Below, in pieces: positions 1-8,911 of a DNA stretch of 64,000 nt. The notes beneath the pieces were generated by a model, which was given only the letters and a program-made list of their open reading frames with translations, had not been told where the DNA came from and made no database searches. Location of the stretch: NCBI GenBank assembly GCA_905182375.1, contig CAJJBF010000004.1:1-64000 (forward strand). The letters are read 5' to 3'. Source of the stretch: Flammeovirgaceae bacterium UBA4465 (GTDB taxonomy: Bacteria > Bacteroidota > Bacteroidia > Cytophagales > Cyclobacteriaceae). Each line of letters begins with the position of its first letter. The stretch's first letter is position 1. A program made the translations under genes and the position numbers.

Positions 1-298
1 GTCCTATTAGCAATGAAGTATCGTTTGATAGATTTTGATCTCCATTTTGGCTCAAATAAAAATTTCCTGAGTAAGGGTCAGTGCCTAACCATTGTGATTG
101 AATGGAAACACTGATCGTTATTAAAACAGCAATAGCTGCCACCAAACCGTAGGTTTGGGCACGATGCCTGTACTTCAATACATCCAAACTTTTAGCGATC
201 AAGCTCCACACGCTATCAGAAGGAGCTATTTCCACCTCTTCCATGGCTTTTCGCCAGTGGTTTGCAAATGGTTCTCGATCCCTACTGTGGCTATCCAT
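1..298 (-). CDS. Partial membrane protein, probable anti-sigma-type regulator
   Basis: The 5' part of a gene that runs off the left edge of the window; 99 codons are visible with no stop. The product begins MDSHSRDREPFANHWRKAM and has a charged cytoplasmic stretch of about 50 residues, then a hydrophobic segment around residues 58-73 (GLVAAIAVLITISVSI), then a polar, probably periplasmic part. This layout (short cytosolic N-terminus, one membrane helix, extracytoplasmic tail) is usual for anti-sigma or outer-membrane-beta-barrel-linked proteins next to ECF sigma genes in Bacteroidota. Its ATG overlaps the corrected end of the sigma factor gene, so the two are translationally coupled. The role is inferred from position; no family motif is visible in the part seen. 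Confidence 0.6.
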   Translation of the reverse strand, partial: MDSHSRDREPFANHWRKAMEEVEIAPSDSVWSLIAKSLDVLKYRHRAQTYGLVAAIAVLITISVSIQSQWLGTDPYSGNFYLSQNGDQNLSNDTSLLIG

Positions 299-835
299 AT
301 TTGACATGACCTTTTGACTCCAACATTTTGATCAATAGCTTCTTGGCCCTCGAGTATTGAGATTTGATGTTCCCTCACTGATTTTTAACTTCGCTGCAAT
401 CTCGTGATGTTTGTACCCCTCTATGGCGTACATATTAAATATTATTCGGCATCCATCGGGCAGCGACATAATCATCTTAATTAATTCTTGGTGACTAAAT
501 TCGGAGAAGACATCTTCATTTACTACACGATCATCTAAATTGACTATATCTACCATTGGATATAAAAAAAGCTTACTTCTCTGATGATTTAAAGCAGTAT
601 TTACCACGATCCGCTTAATCCAATAGGGTAAGGAGGAATCTCCTCTAAATTTTTCTATATTTTCAAAAACTTTAATAAAAGACTCTTGTAAAATGTCTTC
701 GGCCTCTTGAATTCCCTTTACATAACGTAATGCAACCGCGTACATGGCTTTCGAATATTTAGCATAAAGAGCTTCTTGAGCCTTTGGTTTACTTTTCTTA
801 CACCCTTTAATTAAAAATTTATCGGAATCAAACAT
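291..835 (-). CDS. RNA polymerase ECF sigma factor (one-base frameshift near the C-terminus)
   Basis: Sigma-70 family ECF factor. Region 2 is at about residues 20-90 (YAVALRYVKGIQEAEDILQESFIKVFENI) and region 4 at about 110-175, with the helix-turn-helix GYKHHEIAAKLKISEGTS. The uninterrupted frame ends at 332 with an aberrant tail. Adding one base near 358-368 restores the classic ending (SRAKKLLIKMLESKGHVKYG) with a stop at 291-293, so the corrected protein is about 181 residues. The corrected end overlaps the ATG of the downstream membrane gene, supporting the correction. ECF factors of this group usually answer to envelope signals through a membrane partner. Without the missing base the last helix of region 4 would be altered. 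Confidence 0.85.
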
Positions 836-898
836 CCTATTAGGTTAAAGACAACTTTTATTGAAAATTCGTTGTAAACTTGTTGATAAAAAAATCTC

Positions 899-2174
899 AT
901 GAAAAGACTCCGCTTCTGCTTTTTACTGATCTTTTTTGTTCAATCTAAATGCACATTCGTAAGCTCATCTTCGAGTTTGGATGCATTTGAAGTACAATAT
1001 ACAGATAAAGAATATACCAGCCAAGTAGGTACTGTAAGCATTGCCCCCCTTGAGGCTTTGAATGCAGCTCAATTAAATGCAGTACCCCTCGCTCAAGGAC
1101 AAACCTATGAGCTCATTTTTGACCTCCTCAATCCAGATTACCAATACCTCAAAATGAAGATTTTTCATTGTGATTGGAACTGGATTCCTTCAAAATTGAA
1201 TGATTTGGAATTTCTAAGCGAGTACAATGAATTTACGATTGCTGATTATGAGTTTTCTCAGAGTAATTTTTCAGCATATGTGACCTACAAAACGGTTATT
1301 CCTAAATTAAAAATATCTGGCAATTATATCATCTGTATTTATCAAGATGATCAATCAGCTATTCCGTTATTTACAAGAAAGTTTATCGTCTATGAAAATT
1401 TAACCTATTTAGACGCAAATATTTCCACTCCTAAACAACCTAAAAATAGTCGAACGCATCAAAAAATAAACTTAAAAATCAACTATGGTGCTCTTGAAAC
1501 CTCAAATTCACAAGATGATTTTAAAGTGGTTTTAATTCAAAACAGAGATTGGAAGCATGCCCTCATGCCTTTGCTCCCTACACAACTAATCCCCAATGAA
1601 AAAACTTTAATTTTCAACTACTTCAATGATGAGATGCTCTTTCCAGGCTTAAATAATTTTAGGTTTTTTGATGCCCGATACATAAGCTATCGGGGTCAAA
1701 ATGTAATGGCGCTTCAACCCACCAGCCGGGGTATCGAGTTAATCTTAGAACCAGAATCACCAAAAAAAGGTTTGGCCTTTAGTCAAACATTAAATACAGA
1801 TTTAAACGGTGCCTACTACACCCAAACTTTGGATCCCAATACCCAAAATTTCAATTCAGAATATGTTTGGGTGCATTTTAGAATGGATATCCCCCAAATT
1901 AATGGCGATATTTTCATTCATGGAGGTTTTAATAATTGGCAGTTGAACTTACAAAATAAGATGACCTATGATGAAAATATGCAAGCTTACACAGGTAGAA
2001 TTCGAGTAAAGCAAGGATTTTATAATTATAACTATTATGTATCAAGCGAACAGTATCCTTTTTATTGGATAGATGGCAATCATGGCGAACATCGTAATAA
2101 GTTATGAAATACTCGTCTATCACCGAGCTCCGGGATCTATTAATGACAGACTAGTAGGCTATAAAAAGCTTTAA
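899..2174 (+). CDS. Type IX secretion system plug protein (DUF5103), one-base frameshift at the 3' end
   Basis: Matches the DUF5103 / T9SS plug family, which associates with the SprA translocon and blocks the channel on the periplasmic side when it is idle. The N-terminus is a signal peptide (MKRLRFCFLLIFFVQSKC) and the mature protein is beta-rich with the family's FHCDWNW and SEYNEFTIADYEFS patterns at about residues 85-120. The continuous frame ends at 2107 after residue 402. Removing one base near 2093-2101 restores a family-like ending, SYEILVYHRAPGSINDR to LVGYKKL, with a stop at 2172-2174, giving about 424 residues. It is transcribed divergently from the sigma factor across a 63-base gap. 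The frameshift could be a sequence error or a true loss of the last 30 residues. Confidence 0.85.
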
Positions 2175-2232
2175 ATTAAAAGAAGCACTTGCTTGGATCA
2201 TTGAATGTTGTGATCTGGAGTTACCTCCTAAC

Positions 2233-3331
2233 CTATACATTGAATCGAAAGTGCATGATATCACCGTCCTTCACAATATATTCTTTTCCTTCAATGGCCA
2301 ACTTTCCCGCCTCCTTACATCCTTGTTCGGTTTGATACCGTTCGTAATCCGTCAATTTAATCACCTCGGCTTTGATAAAACCCTTTTCAAAATCGGTATG
2401 TATGACCCCTGCCGCTTGAGGGGCTTTCCAGCCCTCTTGAATCGTCCAAGCACGTACCTCTTGATCACCCGCTGTAAAATAAGTGATGAGTCTTAAAATA
2501 CGATAAGAGGTTTTAATTAATCGATTCAATCCAGATTCAGTTAACCCATATTCTTCAAGAAATAAATTTTTATCCTCTTCTTCTTCAAATTCAGCTATTT
2601 GCGCCTCGAGGGAAGCACAAACCAATATCACCTCAGCATTTTCCTTGTCTACAAATTCTACCAATTGCTTGCTCCAATCATTACCATGGATCACGTGCTC
2701 CTCTTCCACATTAGCTACATAAATAACCGGCTTATCGGTAAGCAAATTAAGGGAATTTATGAAGGTCATGGCCTCATCATCTCTCTCCAGTGATCTCACA
2801 TTTTGTCCCGATTCCAAATGGATTTTGAATGTATTCAAAATATCGTATTCCTTACGCGCCATTTGATCTCCTGACTTAGCCAATTTTTCGACTCTGGCAC
2901 ATCTTTTCTCGACGGAATCTAAATCCTTTAGTTGTAGTTCTGTATCGATAACCTCTTTATCCGAAATGGGATTGACCACTCCTTCTACATGTATAATGTT
3001 ATCATTGTCAAAGCAACGCACCACATGAATGATGGCATCTACCTCACGTATATTAGCCAAAAATTGATTGCCCAATCCCTCTCCTTTGACTTGCCCCTTT
3101 GACAAGTCCTGCAATGTCCACAAATTCCATGGCCGTTGGGATCACTTTCTCAGGATGAACCAGCTCATTCAGAATTTTCAATCTTTCATCAGGGACTGTG
3201 ATCACTCCTACATTAGGCTCAATGGTGCAAAAAGGGAAATTAGCCGCCTCCGCTTTCGCATTGGATAAGGCATTAAACAAAGTAGACTTACCCACATTAG
3301 GCAATCCTACAATTCCACATTGTAATCCCAT
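2233..3331 (-). CDS. ychF: Ribosome-binding ATPase YchF / OLA1 (one-base frameshift)
   Basis: YchF is a universally conserved P-loop NTPase of the Obg-related group that binds ribosomes and prefers ATP. The P-loop GLPNVGKST is at residues 8-16 and the G3 region is [11 protein letters not shown]. The C-terminal TGS domain shows [16 protein letters not shown] and ends MHFRFNV. The first part reads in one frame from 3331; the frame breaks at about 3086-3092, where one extra base turns the expected [12 protein letters not shown] into [10 protein letters not shown]. The second frame then runs cleanly to the stop at 2233. Total span is 3n+1 bases and the corrected length, about 365 residues, fits the family. 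Since this gene is almost never lost, a sequencing or assembly indel is more likely than a pseudogene. Confidence 0.9.
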
Positions 3332-3483
3332 TTTTTTATCCTTGATTTTGAAACTAAATATTTGTTAAGCTTTTTTAATTCAGGGTCCCTGATTTCAACG
3401 CATCAAGGAGCATCCACCGATCATTGAGCTCTCAGGAGTACTCATCTCGTACTTAAATTAAAAAATATCATTTACTGAAGGTA

Positions 3484-3798
3484 TTATTGACGCTCCTGAC
3501 GGTTTTCGTCTTCCCGCTCTATTTCATCAAAATCAACTTCAGGCATCAACTCTTCTTTGATGTGATCAACAGTACTGTTGAGCGCATTTACGAACTTATG
3601 GAAATCCTCTTTATATAAAAATAGCTTATGCTTTTCATAGACAAATTCGTCATCCTTAAATCGGCGTTTACTCTCCGTTATGGTGAGATAATAATCATTA
3701 GATCTTGTTGCTTTGACATCAAAAAAGTAAGTTCTTTTTCCAGCCTGCACTTTCTCTGAATAAATTTCTTCCCTCCTATTATCATTGTTATCATCCAC
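3484..3798 (-). CDS. DUF3276 family protein (PUR-alpha-like nucleic-acid-binding domain)
   Basis: A 104-residue protein with the single PUR repeat of the DUF3276 family: an acidic/arginine start, then KVQAGKRTYFFDVKATRSNDYYLTITESK, a FLYKEDFHKFVNAL helix, and an acidic tail (DEIEREDENRQERQ). Bacterial PUR-domain proteins fold like half of human Pur-alpha and bind single-stranded DNA or RNA. The family is close to universal in Bacteroidota and usually stands alone, as here. It is separated from YchF by 150 bases and is divergent from the DUF58 gene. The physiological target is not known. Confidence 0.85.
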   Translation of the reverse strand: MDDNNDNRREEIYSEKVQAGKRTYFFDVKATRSNDYYLTITESKRRFKDDEFVYEKHKLFLYKEDFHKFVNALNSTVDHIKEELMPEVDFDEIEREDENRQERQ

Positions 3799-3938
3799 GG
3801 CTATACTATTTTGTTGCTATTCAAATTGCTTAGCAAGTTTATGCAAAAAATTGAACATTTTATACAAATTTAATGCAGTATTGCTCGAACTGACTTAATA
3901 TAGCCCCTAAATTAATGTTTTAGCAAAAAAATATTGCT

Positions 3939-4847
3939 ATGGGTTTAGATTTATCATCGATTAAAAAATTTGACAATTTAGAGTTGCTTGCCAAAGAATT
4001 GGTTGAAGGATTCATCACAGGTTTGCACCGATCCCCTTATCATGGCTTTTCTGTTGAATTTGCTGAACATAAGCATTATAATTTTGGTGAAAGTACAAAA
4101 AACATAGATTGGAAAGTCTTTGCCAAAACGGATCAACTTTTCGTTAAGCAATATGAAGAAGAAACCAACCTTCGGTGCACGATCTTAATGGATATTTCTC
4201 AAAGCATGTACTATCCTAAACCAAAATATGATAAAATAAGGTTTAGTATCTATTGCGCTGCAGCCCTTTCTCACTTAATGATTTCTCAACGAGATGCCGT
4301 AGGCTTAATAGGCTTCTCAAACGGCGTAAAATTAACGACTGCACAGAAATCTAGTAAATCACATCTCCATCAATTGCTCCTACAATTGAATCATTGGATG
4401 GAGACAGAAAGCACCCAATCGTCCTCCTCTCAAATCGCTGAAAGTATTCATGCCGTTGCGGACAAAATCAGTCGCCGGTCATTAGTGATTCTTTTTACAG
4501 ATATGTTTCAAAATTCCTCATCATCTACCGATCTTTATGAGTCTCTTCAACATCTTAAACATAAAAATCATGAAGTTTTAATTTTTCATGTTTCGGATCA
4601 AAATACGGAGAAAGCCTTTAATTTCGAAGATCGGCCCTATCTTTTCATAGATTCAGAAAATGGACGAAAAATAAAAATCACTCCTTCCCTACTCAAAGAG
4701 CAATACCAAATAAAAACGGAAAAATTTTATCATGATATTCAACAAATGTGTGGTCAACTTAAAATCGACTTTGTCGAGGTAGATACAAAAGAAACTTTTG
4801 ATAAAATATTAGGGGCCTATCTCGTTAAAAGAAGAAAAATGAGCTAG
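3939..4847 (+). CDS. DUF58 domain-containing protein (von Willebrand A-like)
   Basis: A 302-residue soluble DUF58 protein. The diagnostic N-terminal block (GLHRSPYHGFSVEFAEHKHY, then IDWKVFAKTDQLFVKQYEEE at about residues 50-70) is followed by a VWA-like Rossmann fold with a metal-ion-dependent adhesion site, MDISQSM (DxSxS) at about residue 84, and a second acidic site at LVILFTDMFQ (about 185). DUF58 proteins normally work with a MoxR AAA+ ATPase as a chaperone-like pair for periplasmic or membrane complexes, and in Bacteroidota they sit in Bat operons. No MoxR or Bat gene is beside it here, so the partner must be elsewhere. Its stop lies 16 bases from the end of the convergent ferredoxin gene. 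Confidence 0.85.
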   Translation: MGLDLSSIKKFDNLELLAKELVEGFITGLHRSPYHGFSVEFAEHKHYNFGESTKNIDWKVFAKTDQLFVKQYEEETNLRCTILMDISQSMYYPKPKYDKIRFSIYCAAALSHLMISQRDAVGLIGFSNGVKLTTAQKSSKSHLHQLLLQLNHWMETESTQSSSSQIAESIHAVADKISRRSLVILFTDMFQNSSSSTDLYESLQHLKHKNHEVLIFHVSDQNTEKAFNFEDRPYLFIDSENGRKIKITPSLLKEQYQIKTEKFYHDIQQMCGQLKIDFVEVDTKETFDKILGAYLVKRRKMS

Positions 4848-4863
4848 TCTGTGATTCAAGAAT

Positions 4864-5211
4864 TTAATCAAGATGCAACCATTCTTTTTTGGTCATCAAT
4901 TCATCTTTCGTCTCAACATAATCAGGATCATCGACACAACAATCCACCGGACATACCGCCGCACATTGTGGCTCTTCATGAAATCCTGTACATTCAGTAC
5001 ACTTACCTGGAACAATATAATAAAACTCTTCAGATACCGGCTCCTGATCGGTCTGCGCATCTAAAGTGATGCCTCCCTCTAACTCAACTTCCTTTAATCC
5101 TGTGCCGTCGGACCATTTCCATTGCTCACCCCCTTCGTAGATCGCCGTATTGGGACATTCTGGTTCGCAAGCGCCACAATTGATACATTCGTCGGTTATT
5201 ATAATTGCCAT
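4864..5211 (-). CDS. Ferredoxin with two [4Fe-4S] clusters
   Basis: A 115-residue ferredoxin. The first cluster motif is [13 protein letters not shown] (CxxCxxCxxxCP) at about residues 9-20. The second is split by an eight-residue insertion, [18 protein letters not shown], followed by VDCC, at about residues 72-92. Between the two lies an acidic insertion of about 40 residues. This YfhL-like layout is typical of small bacterial ferredoxins of low potential. In other Bacteroidota this ferredoxin is often found close to the LuxC-type acyl-CoA reductase gene; here a ThuA gene is placed between them, and a redox link to the reductase is only an inference. Confidence 0.9.
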   Translation of the reverse strand: MAIIITDECINCGACEPECPNTAIYEGGEQWKWSDGTGLKEVELEGGITLDAQTDQEPVSEEFYYIVPGKCTECTGFHEEPQCAAVCPVDCCVDDPDYVETKDELMTKKEWLHLD

Positions 5212-5353
5212 TATATATAAATGATTAATTTTTGCACAAAACTAGTAACAAAGTAATTAGCGAAGTTGTTTCAATAGAATAAAAAATATTTATGATCTAG
5301 AAAGTGTTTTGAATAATCGTAATCAAATTAGAGCTGAGCGGCAGGTTAGCCCG

Positions 5354-6505
5354 TCAATCCATCAGCTTATAAAGTTCTGAAATTTTTAAAGCACGATCCT
5401 TCCAATAAGCATCATCAAAAAATCCATATTGAGAAGGTTGGTAATTACCTATCAAATCAACCTTAGATTTTTCTGGAACCTTCAGGCCCAAACACCAGTA
5501 AGCTGCATTAACCAACATTCTTCGCGTACCCTCAGCGACCAAATCTGTTGAGGCCCCCATCGTTGTGGCAAAGACCCTTCCCTGTTTACCCTTCGGGATT
5601 TGATAGTTTTTGATCCATGCTATGGGCATCATCGGCCCATTGAGATCAATGGATACGGTATCCCCTAGCTCATTTTTTCTTTTCACAATGGCCCCTAGTT
5701 TGCTATCGCTAGGCCTCATTCCAAAAAACGGATCTAACTTATCATAGGGGCCATTTCGCTCAGTAACTTGTCCAAGTAATAACGGAAGTGCATCGTTAAC
5801 CATCGGCAATCTAATAGCATAAACATCGGTTGCCCCCCAAATCGAACCGGGCAGTATCCCCTTAAAAACAGGATGATCCCGAGATGTCTTCGGAACGACA
5901 CCCAGGGTACTTTGCTGACCATGAGCGCCATGGTGAGCGATCCATTTTTCACCTAAAATCAATTTTCCAAAGCCTCCCTGCCAGACATTATTCTCTTTAT
6001 AATAATTACCATAATGCGCATAGCTACTCTTGATAGGACCCATATCAAATTTAAAGGCATGCGTCGCCGTGCGCATGCCTAAAACAGGCTTTCCACTTTT
6101 TAAATAATCATCGATATAGCGCATTTGTACATCAGGCAAGGCTCTAAAACGTGTAAGAATAATCATTAAATCTGCATCAGTCAATGCCACTAAACCTGGG
6201 ATATTATTTTGATAATTCGGATTTACAATGCCTGGATAATTGGGATTTTGGGCAAATAAAACCGTACAATTAAATCCATGATTGACATTTAAAATTTTGG
6301 CCAGTTGAACCAAGGCCTCTTCAGATCTATATTCTTCATCTCCAGAAATTAATACGATTTTTGCCTTCTCGGGATTTCCCTTCCAATGAAGCCATTCCAT
6401 GGTTAGATCCTGCCCTGAAGGCGTTACGGCCATTGATGGTGATCCTTGGATATCGCACTGATGGATGAGAAACAGAGCTGCTATTAGATATTTGAACAAT
6501 TTCAT
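5354..6505 (-). CDS. Secreted ThuA-like (trehalose-utilisation-like) domain protein
   Basis: A 383-residue exported protein with a signal peptide (MKLFKYLIAALFLIHQCDIQG) followed by a glutamine-amidotransferase-like ThuA fold: KIVLISGDEEYRSEEALVQLA at about residues 49-69, DADLMIILTRFRALP near 110, and GKPVLGMRTATHAF near 140. This type is common in Planctomycetes and Bacteroidota as predicted secreted or periplasmic proteins. The classic catalytic Cys-His-Glu triad of amidotransferases is not evident, and the substrate is unknown; a role in sugar metabolism is suggested only by the family name. The C-terminal 60 residues (WCLGLKVPEKSKVDLIGNYQP) are also typical of the family. No operon partner is seen. 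Confidence 0.75.
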   Translation of the reverse strand: MKLFKYLIAALFLIHQCDIQGSPSMAVTPSGQDLTMEWLHWKGNPEKAKIVLISGDEEYRSEEALVQLAKILNVNHGFNCTVLFAQNPNYPGIVNPNYQNNIPGLVALTDADLMIILTRFRALPDVQMRYIDDYLKSGKPVLGMRTATHAFKFDMGPIKSSYAHYGNYYKENNVWQGGFGKLILGEKWIAHHGAHGQQSTLGVVPKTSRDHPVFKGILPGSIWGATDVYAIRLPMVNDALPLLLGQVTERNGPYDKLDPFFGMRPSDSKLGAIVKRKNELGDTVSIDLNGPMMPIAWIKNYQIPKGKQGRVFATTMGASTDLVAEGTRRMLVNAAYWCLGLKVPEKSKVDLIGNYQPSQYGFFDDAYWKDRALKISELYKLMD

Positions 6506-6723
6506 AGGCTGATTTTCAATCCCTCCTTAGGTTGAGGAAAATTAATTTATTTAAAGATATTCAAAAAATAATTTAATAAAGTCTCCCAATCATAAAATGA
6601 TGGGACCAAAAAACTTATCACCGGAGATCCGCTGATATTTAAAATCTCTATTGAAAACCCATTTTTGTAACAAATAAGATTAGTTAAAAAAAATTAATTA
6701 GGTCTGATCAGCTATTCAATTCC

Positions 6724-6731
6724 TACCTTTG
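6724..6731 (+). promoter_or_regulatory. Candidate Bacteroidota -7 box (TACCTTTG)
   Basis: An exact match to the TAnnTTTG -7 element of Bacteroidota sigma-ABfr promoters, 21 bases upstream of the acyl-CoA reductase ATG. No convincing TTTG -33 box is found at the usual spacing, so this is a weak call. Confidence 0.35.
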
Positions 6732-6752
6732 TCATGAAAATGCCATGGATCT

Positions 6753-7760
6753 ATGAAATTGGAAGAACGTCTTAATGCTTTTATCAAATTAAATCAAGTT
6801 CTAAGTGAACTATCGGCCTCCGAACGCGCTGAAATTATAACGCAAGCCACAAATAACAATCGTTGGTTTGATACATCCAACATTGAACAAGCCCTATCGG
6901 GACTCATTCATTTAACTGATCCCGTCAAAATGAAAACTTGGCTGAATGGTTATGATCTTAAGCCATCAAAACAAAAAATCATTGGCTTGATTATGGCTGG
7001 AAACATACCTTTGGTGGGATTTCATGACTTGATATGCGTGCTCTTGTCGGGTCATAAAGCAGCGATAAAGTTGAGCAGTCAAGATTTATTTTTGATGCAA
7101 TGGATCATCCGTAAACTCTGTGAAATTGAACCTGCCTTCATTGACCAGATCGATGTTTGTGAGCAGCTCAAAGTTATGGATGCTGTGATTGCAACGGGTA
7201 GCAATAACACCGCCAGGTATTTTGATTATTATTTCGGAAAATACCCACATATTATCAGAAAAAACCGAACCTCTATAGCTATTCTAAATGGTAAAGAAAC
7301 AGATGCTGAACTCATGAAACTAGGCAAAGACGTCTTTACTTATTTTGGGTTAGGTTGCCGAAATGTCTCCAAAATATGGGTTCCTCAAGATTATCTTTTT
7401 TTAAATCTTCTAGATTTATGGGCATCCTTTAAAAAAGTTGCTGACAACTTTAAATACCATAATAATTATGAATATAATAAATCCATCTATCTAGTCAATG
7501 GGGTCACTCATTTGGATACGGGTTTTTTGCTGCTCACTGAATCCGAAGCCCTCACCTCACCGATTTCTGTGTTAAACTACCAACAATATCAAAATCTAAC
7601 TGAGGTTGACCAATATCTCACTCAAAATCAGGACAAAATTCAATGTACTGTATCGAGTCAGTCTTCAAAGAATTTCATTCCTTTTGGACAAACCCAAGTC
7701 CCTGAAATTTCAGACTATGCAGATGGTATGGATGTGATGCAATTTTTGAATACGCTTTAA
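6753..7760 (+). CDS. Acyl-CoA reductase (LuxC family)
   Basis: A 335-residue aldehyde-dehydrogenase-superfamily enzyme of the LuxC type, predicted to reduce acyl-CoA or acyl thioesters to aldehydes with NADPH. Visible features are the nucleotide-binding region (GLIMAGNIPLVGFHDLICVL at about residues 78-97), the AATGS-like segment VIATGSNNTARYFDYYF near 150, and the catalytic cysteine in FGLGCRNVSKIWVP near residue 203. Length is close to other Bacteroidota members, which are shorter than luciferase LuxC (about 480). No other lux genes are present, so bioluminescence is not implied; wax, alcohol or lipid aldehyde metabolism is more likely. The physiological substrate cannot be read from sequence. 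Confidence 0.85.
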   Translation: MKLEERLNAFIKLNQVLSELSASERAEIITQATNNNRWFDTSNIEQALSGLIHLTDPVKMKTWLNGYDLKPSKQKIIGLIMAGNIPLVGFHDLICVLLSGHKAAIKLSSQDLFLMQWIIRKLCEIEPAFIDQIDVCEQLKVMDAVIATGSNNTARYFDYYFGKYPHIIRKNRTSIAILNGKETDAELMKLGKDVFTYFGLGCRNVSKIWVPQDYLFLNLLDLWASFKKVADNFKYHNNYEYNKSIYLVNGVTHLDTGFLLLTESEALTSPISVLNYQQYQNLTEVDQYLTQNQDKIQCTVSSQSSKNFIPFGQTQVPEISDYADGMDVMQFLNTL

Positions 7761-7920
7761 ATATAAATTCACCTTAAAATAAGTGGATAAAAACTGATTT
7801 AAATAAAATGAAATTTGGTTTAAAAAAGGGTGCTCACGGTTAAACTTATTTATCAATCAATTGCGATCTGCTTTCATTTTAACTATTCTATTTAGTCCTA
7901 CACCGAGAATCAAAAGGCTT

Positions 7921-7950
7921 TTCGATTACCACCGAAATTGTGTATTTTTG
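7921..7950 (+). promoter_or_regulatory. Candidate promoter (TTCG / TATTTTTG)
   Basis: A -7 element TATTTTTG (7943-7950) matches TAnnTTTG exactly and a TTCG at 7921-7924, one mismatch from the -33 TTTG, lies 18 bases upstream. The promoter falls inside the longest possible reading frame of the next gene, supporting the downstream ATG at 7992 as the true start. Confidence 0.45.
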
Positions 7951-7991
7951 GTTACGTAAAATTATTAAGATACCTCAAACCAAAATTCTTC

Positions 7992-8774
7992 ATGAAAAAC
8001 ATATTACTTGCTACTTTTATCATCTTCTCTGTTACCCTTTGTAAACCAAAAAAAGAGTCTGAAAAGACTGAAAAAATAGTATCAAAGCCCCAGATACAAT
8101 TGATCAAAGCACCCTCTTCTCCAGCTTATCTGGATTCGGAATTGAATTTATCAGATATAAAACTTACCGCAACCGATACGAGTTATTTGGTTGATTTTAA
8201 TTTTGATGTAAAAAATTATGAGCTGGGTGTAATCACAGCAGATGCGAATGATCGGGGCATTGCAAATTCGGCAAAAGGACAGCACATTCACCTTATTTTG
8301 GATAATGAACCGTATTCAGCCCATTATGATCCAATGGCGCAAAAAAACTTGTCAAAAGGTCAGTATGTGGTCCTAGCATTTCTCTCGCGCTCCTACCATG
8401 AAAGTGTCAAAAATGAAAATTCCTTCATTCTTACCACTTTTGATGCTGAAAGTTCTAAAGCATTTCCTTATAAATTTGATGAAAAAGGTCAGCATATGTT
8501 TTACAGCCGTCCCAAAGGGACTTACAACGGAAGTGATATCAATAACCTTCTTCTTGACTTTTTTCTCATCAATGTTACCCTTGGCCCTGACGGAAATAAG
8601 GTACGTGCCACTATAAATGATGACGTCTTTATGATCGATGAATGGGTGCCTTACTATATCCAAGGATTAACTCCCGGGATACTCACAGTAAAGCTTGAAC
8701 TGATCGATGCTGATGGCGTACTGATCGAAGGCCCTTTCAACGAAGTAACACGAACCGTGACACTCTTAAAATAA
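7992..8774 (+). CDS. Putative lipoprotein of unknown function
   Basis: About 260 residues. The start at 7992 is chosen because it begins a lipoprotein signal (MKNILLATFIIFSVTLCKPKK) and because a promoter-like -7 box lies inside the longer alternative frame that begins at 7938. The mature part is a beta-rich globular domain with recognisable blocks GIANSAKGQHIHLILDNEPY (about residues 88-107), VVLAFLSRSYHESVK and a C-terminal Ig-like strand pattern (LTVKLELIDADGVLIEGPFN). The fold looks like an Ig or DUF4399-like sandwich in which conserved histidines could bind metal, but I do not recognise the family with certainty. No partner genes are evident; the downstream dnaE starts 137 bases later. 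Confidence 0.65.
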   Translation: MKNILLATFIIFSVTLCKPKKESEKTEKIVSKPQIQLIKAPSSPAYLDSELNLSDIKLTATDTSYLVDFNFDVKNYELGVITADANDRGIANSAKGQHIHLILDNEPYSAHYDPMAQKNLSKGQYVVLAFLSRSYHESVKNENSFILTTFDAESSKAFPYKFDEKGQHMFYSRPKGTYNGSDINNLLLDFFLINVTLGPDGNKVRATINDDVFMIDEWVPYYIQGLTPGILTVKLELIDADGVLIEGPFNEVTRTVTLLK

Positions 8775-8911
8775 TTAGGAACCGTCAATAATCAAGATAA
8801 AATTATCAATTTAACTATTAAAATAGACACCTTAACGCCTCTATTTCAAAGGGTACTAAATAATCATTCTGTATGATAGAAAGCCGGGACTTTATACTTT
8901 AAAAACTAACC

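Noticed and set aside
6753..7760. LuxC similarity as a sign of bioluminescence
   Set aside because: No luxA, luxB, luxD or luxE gene is nearby and the short LuxC form is common in non-luminous Bacteroidota.
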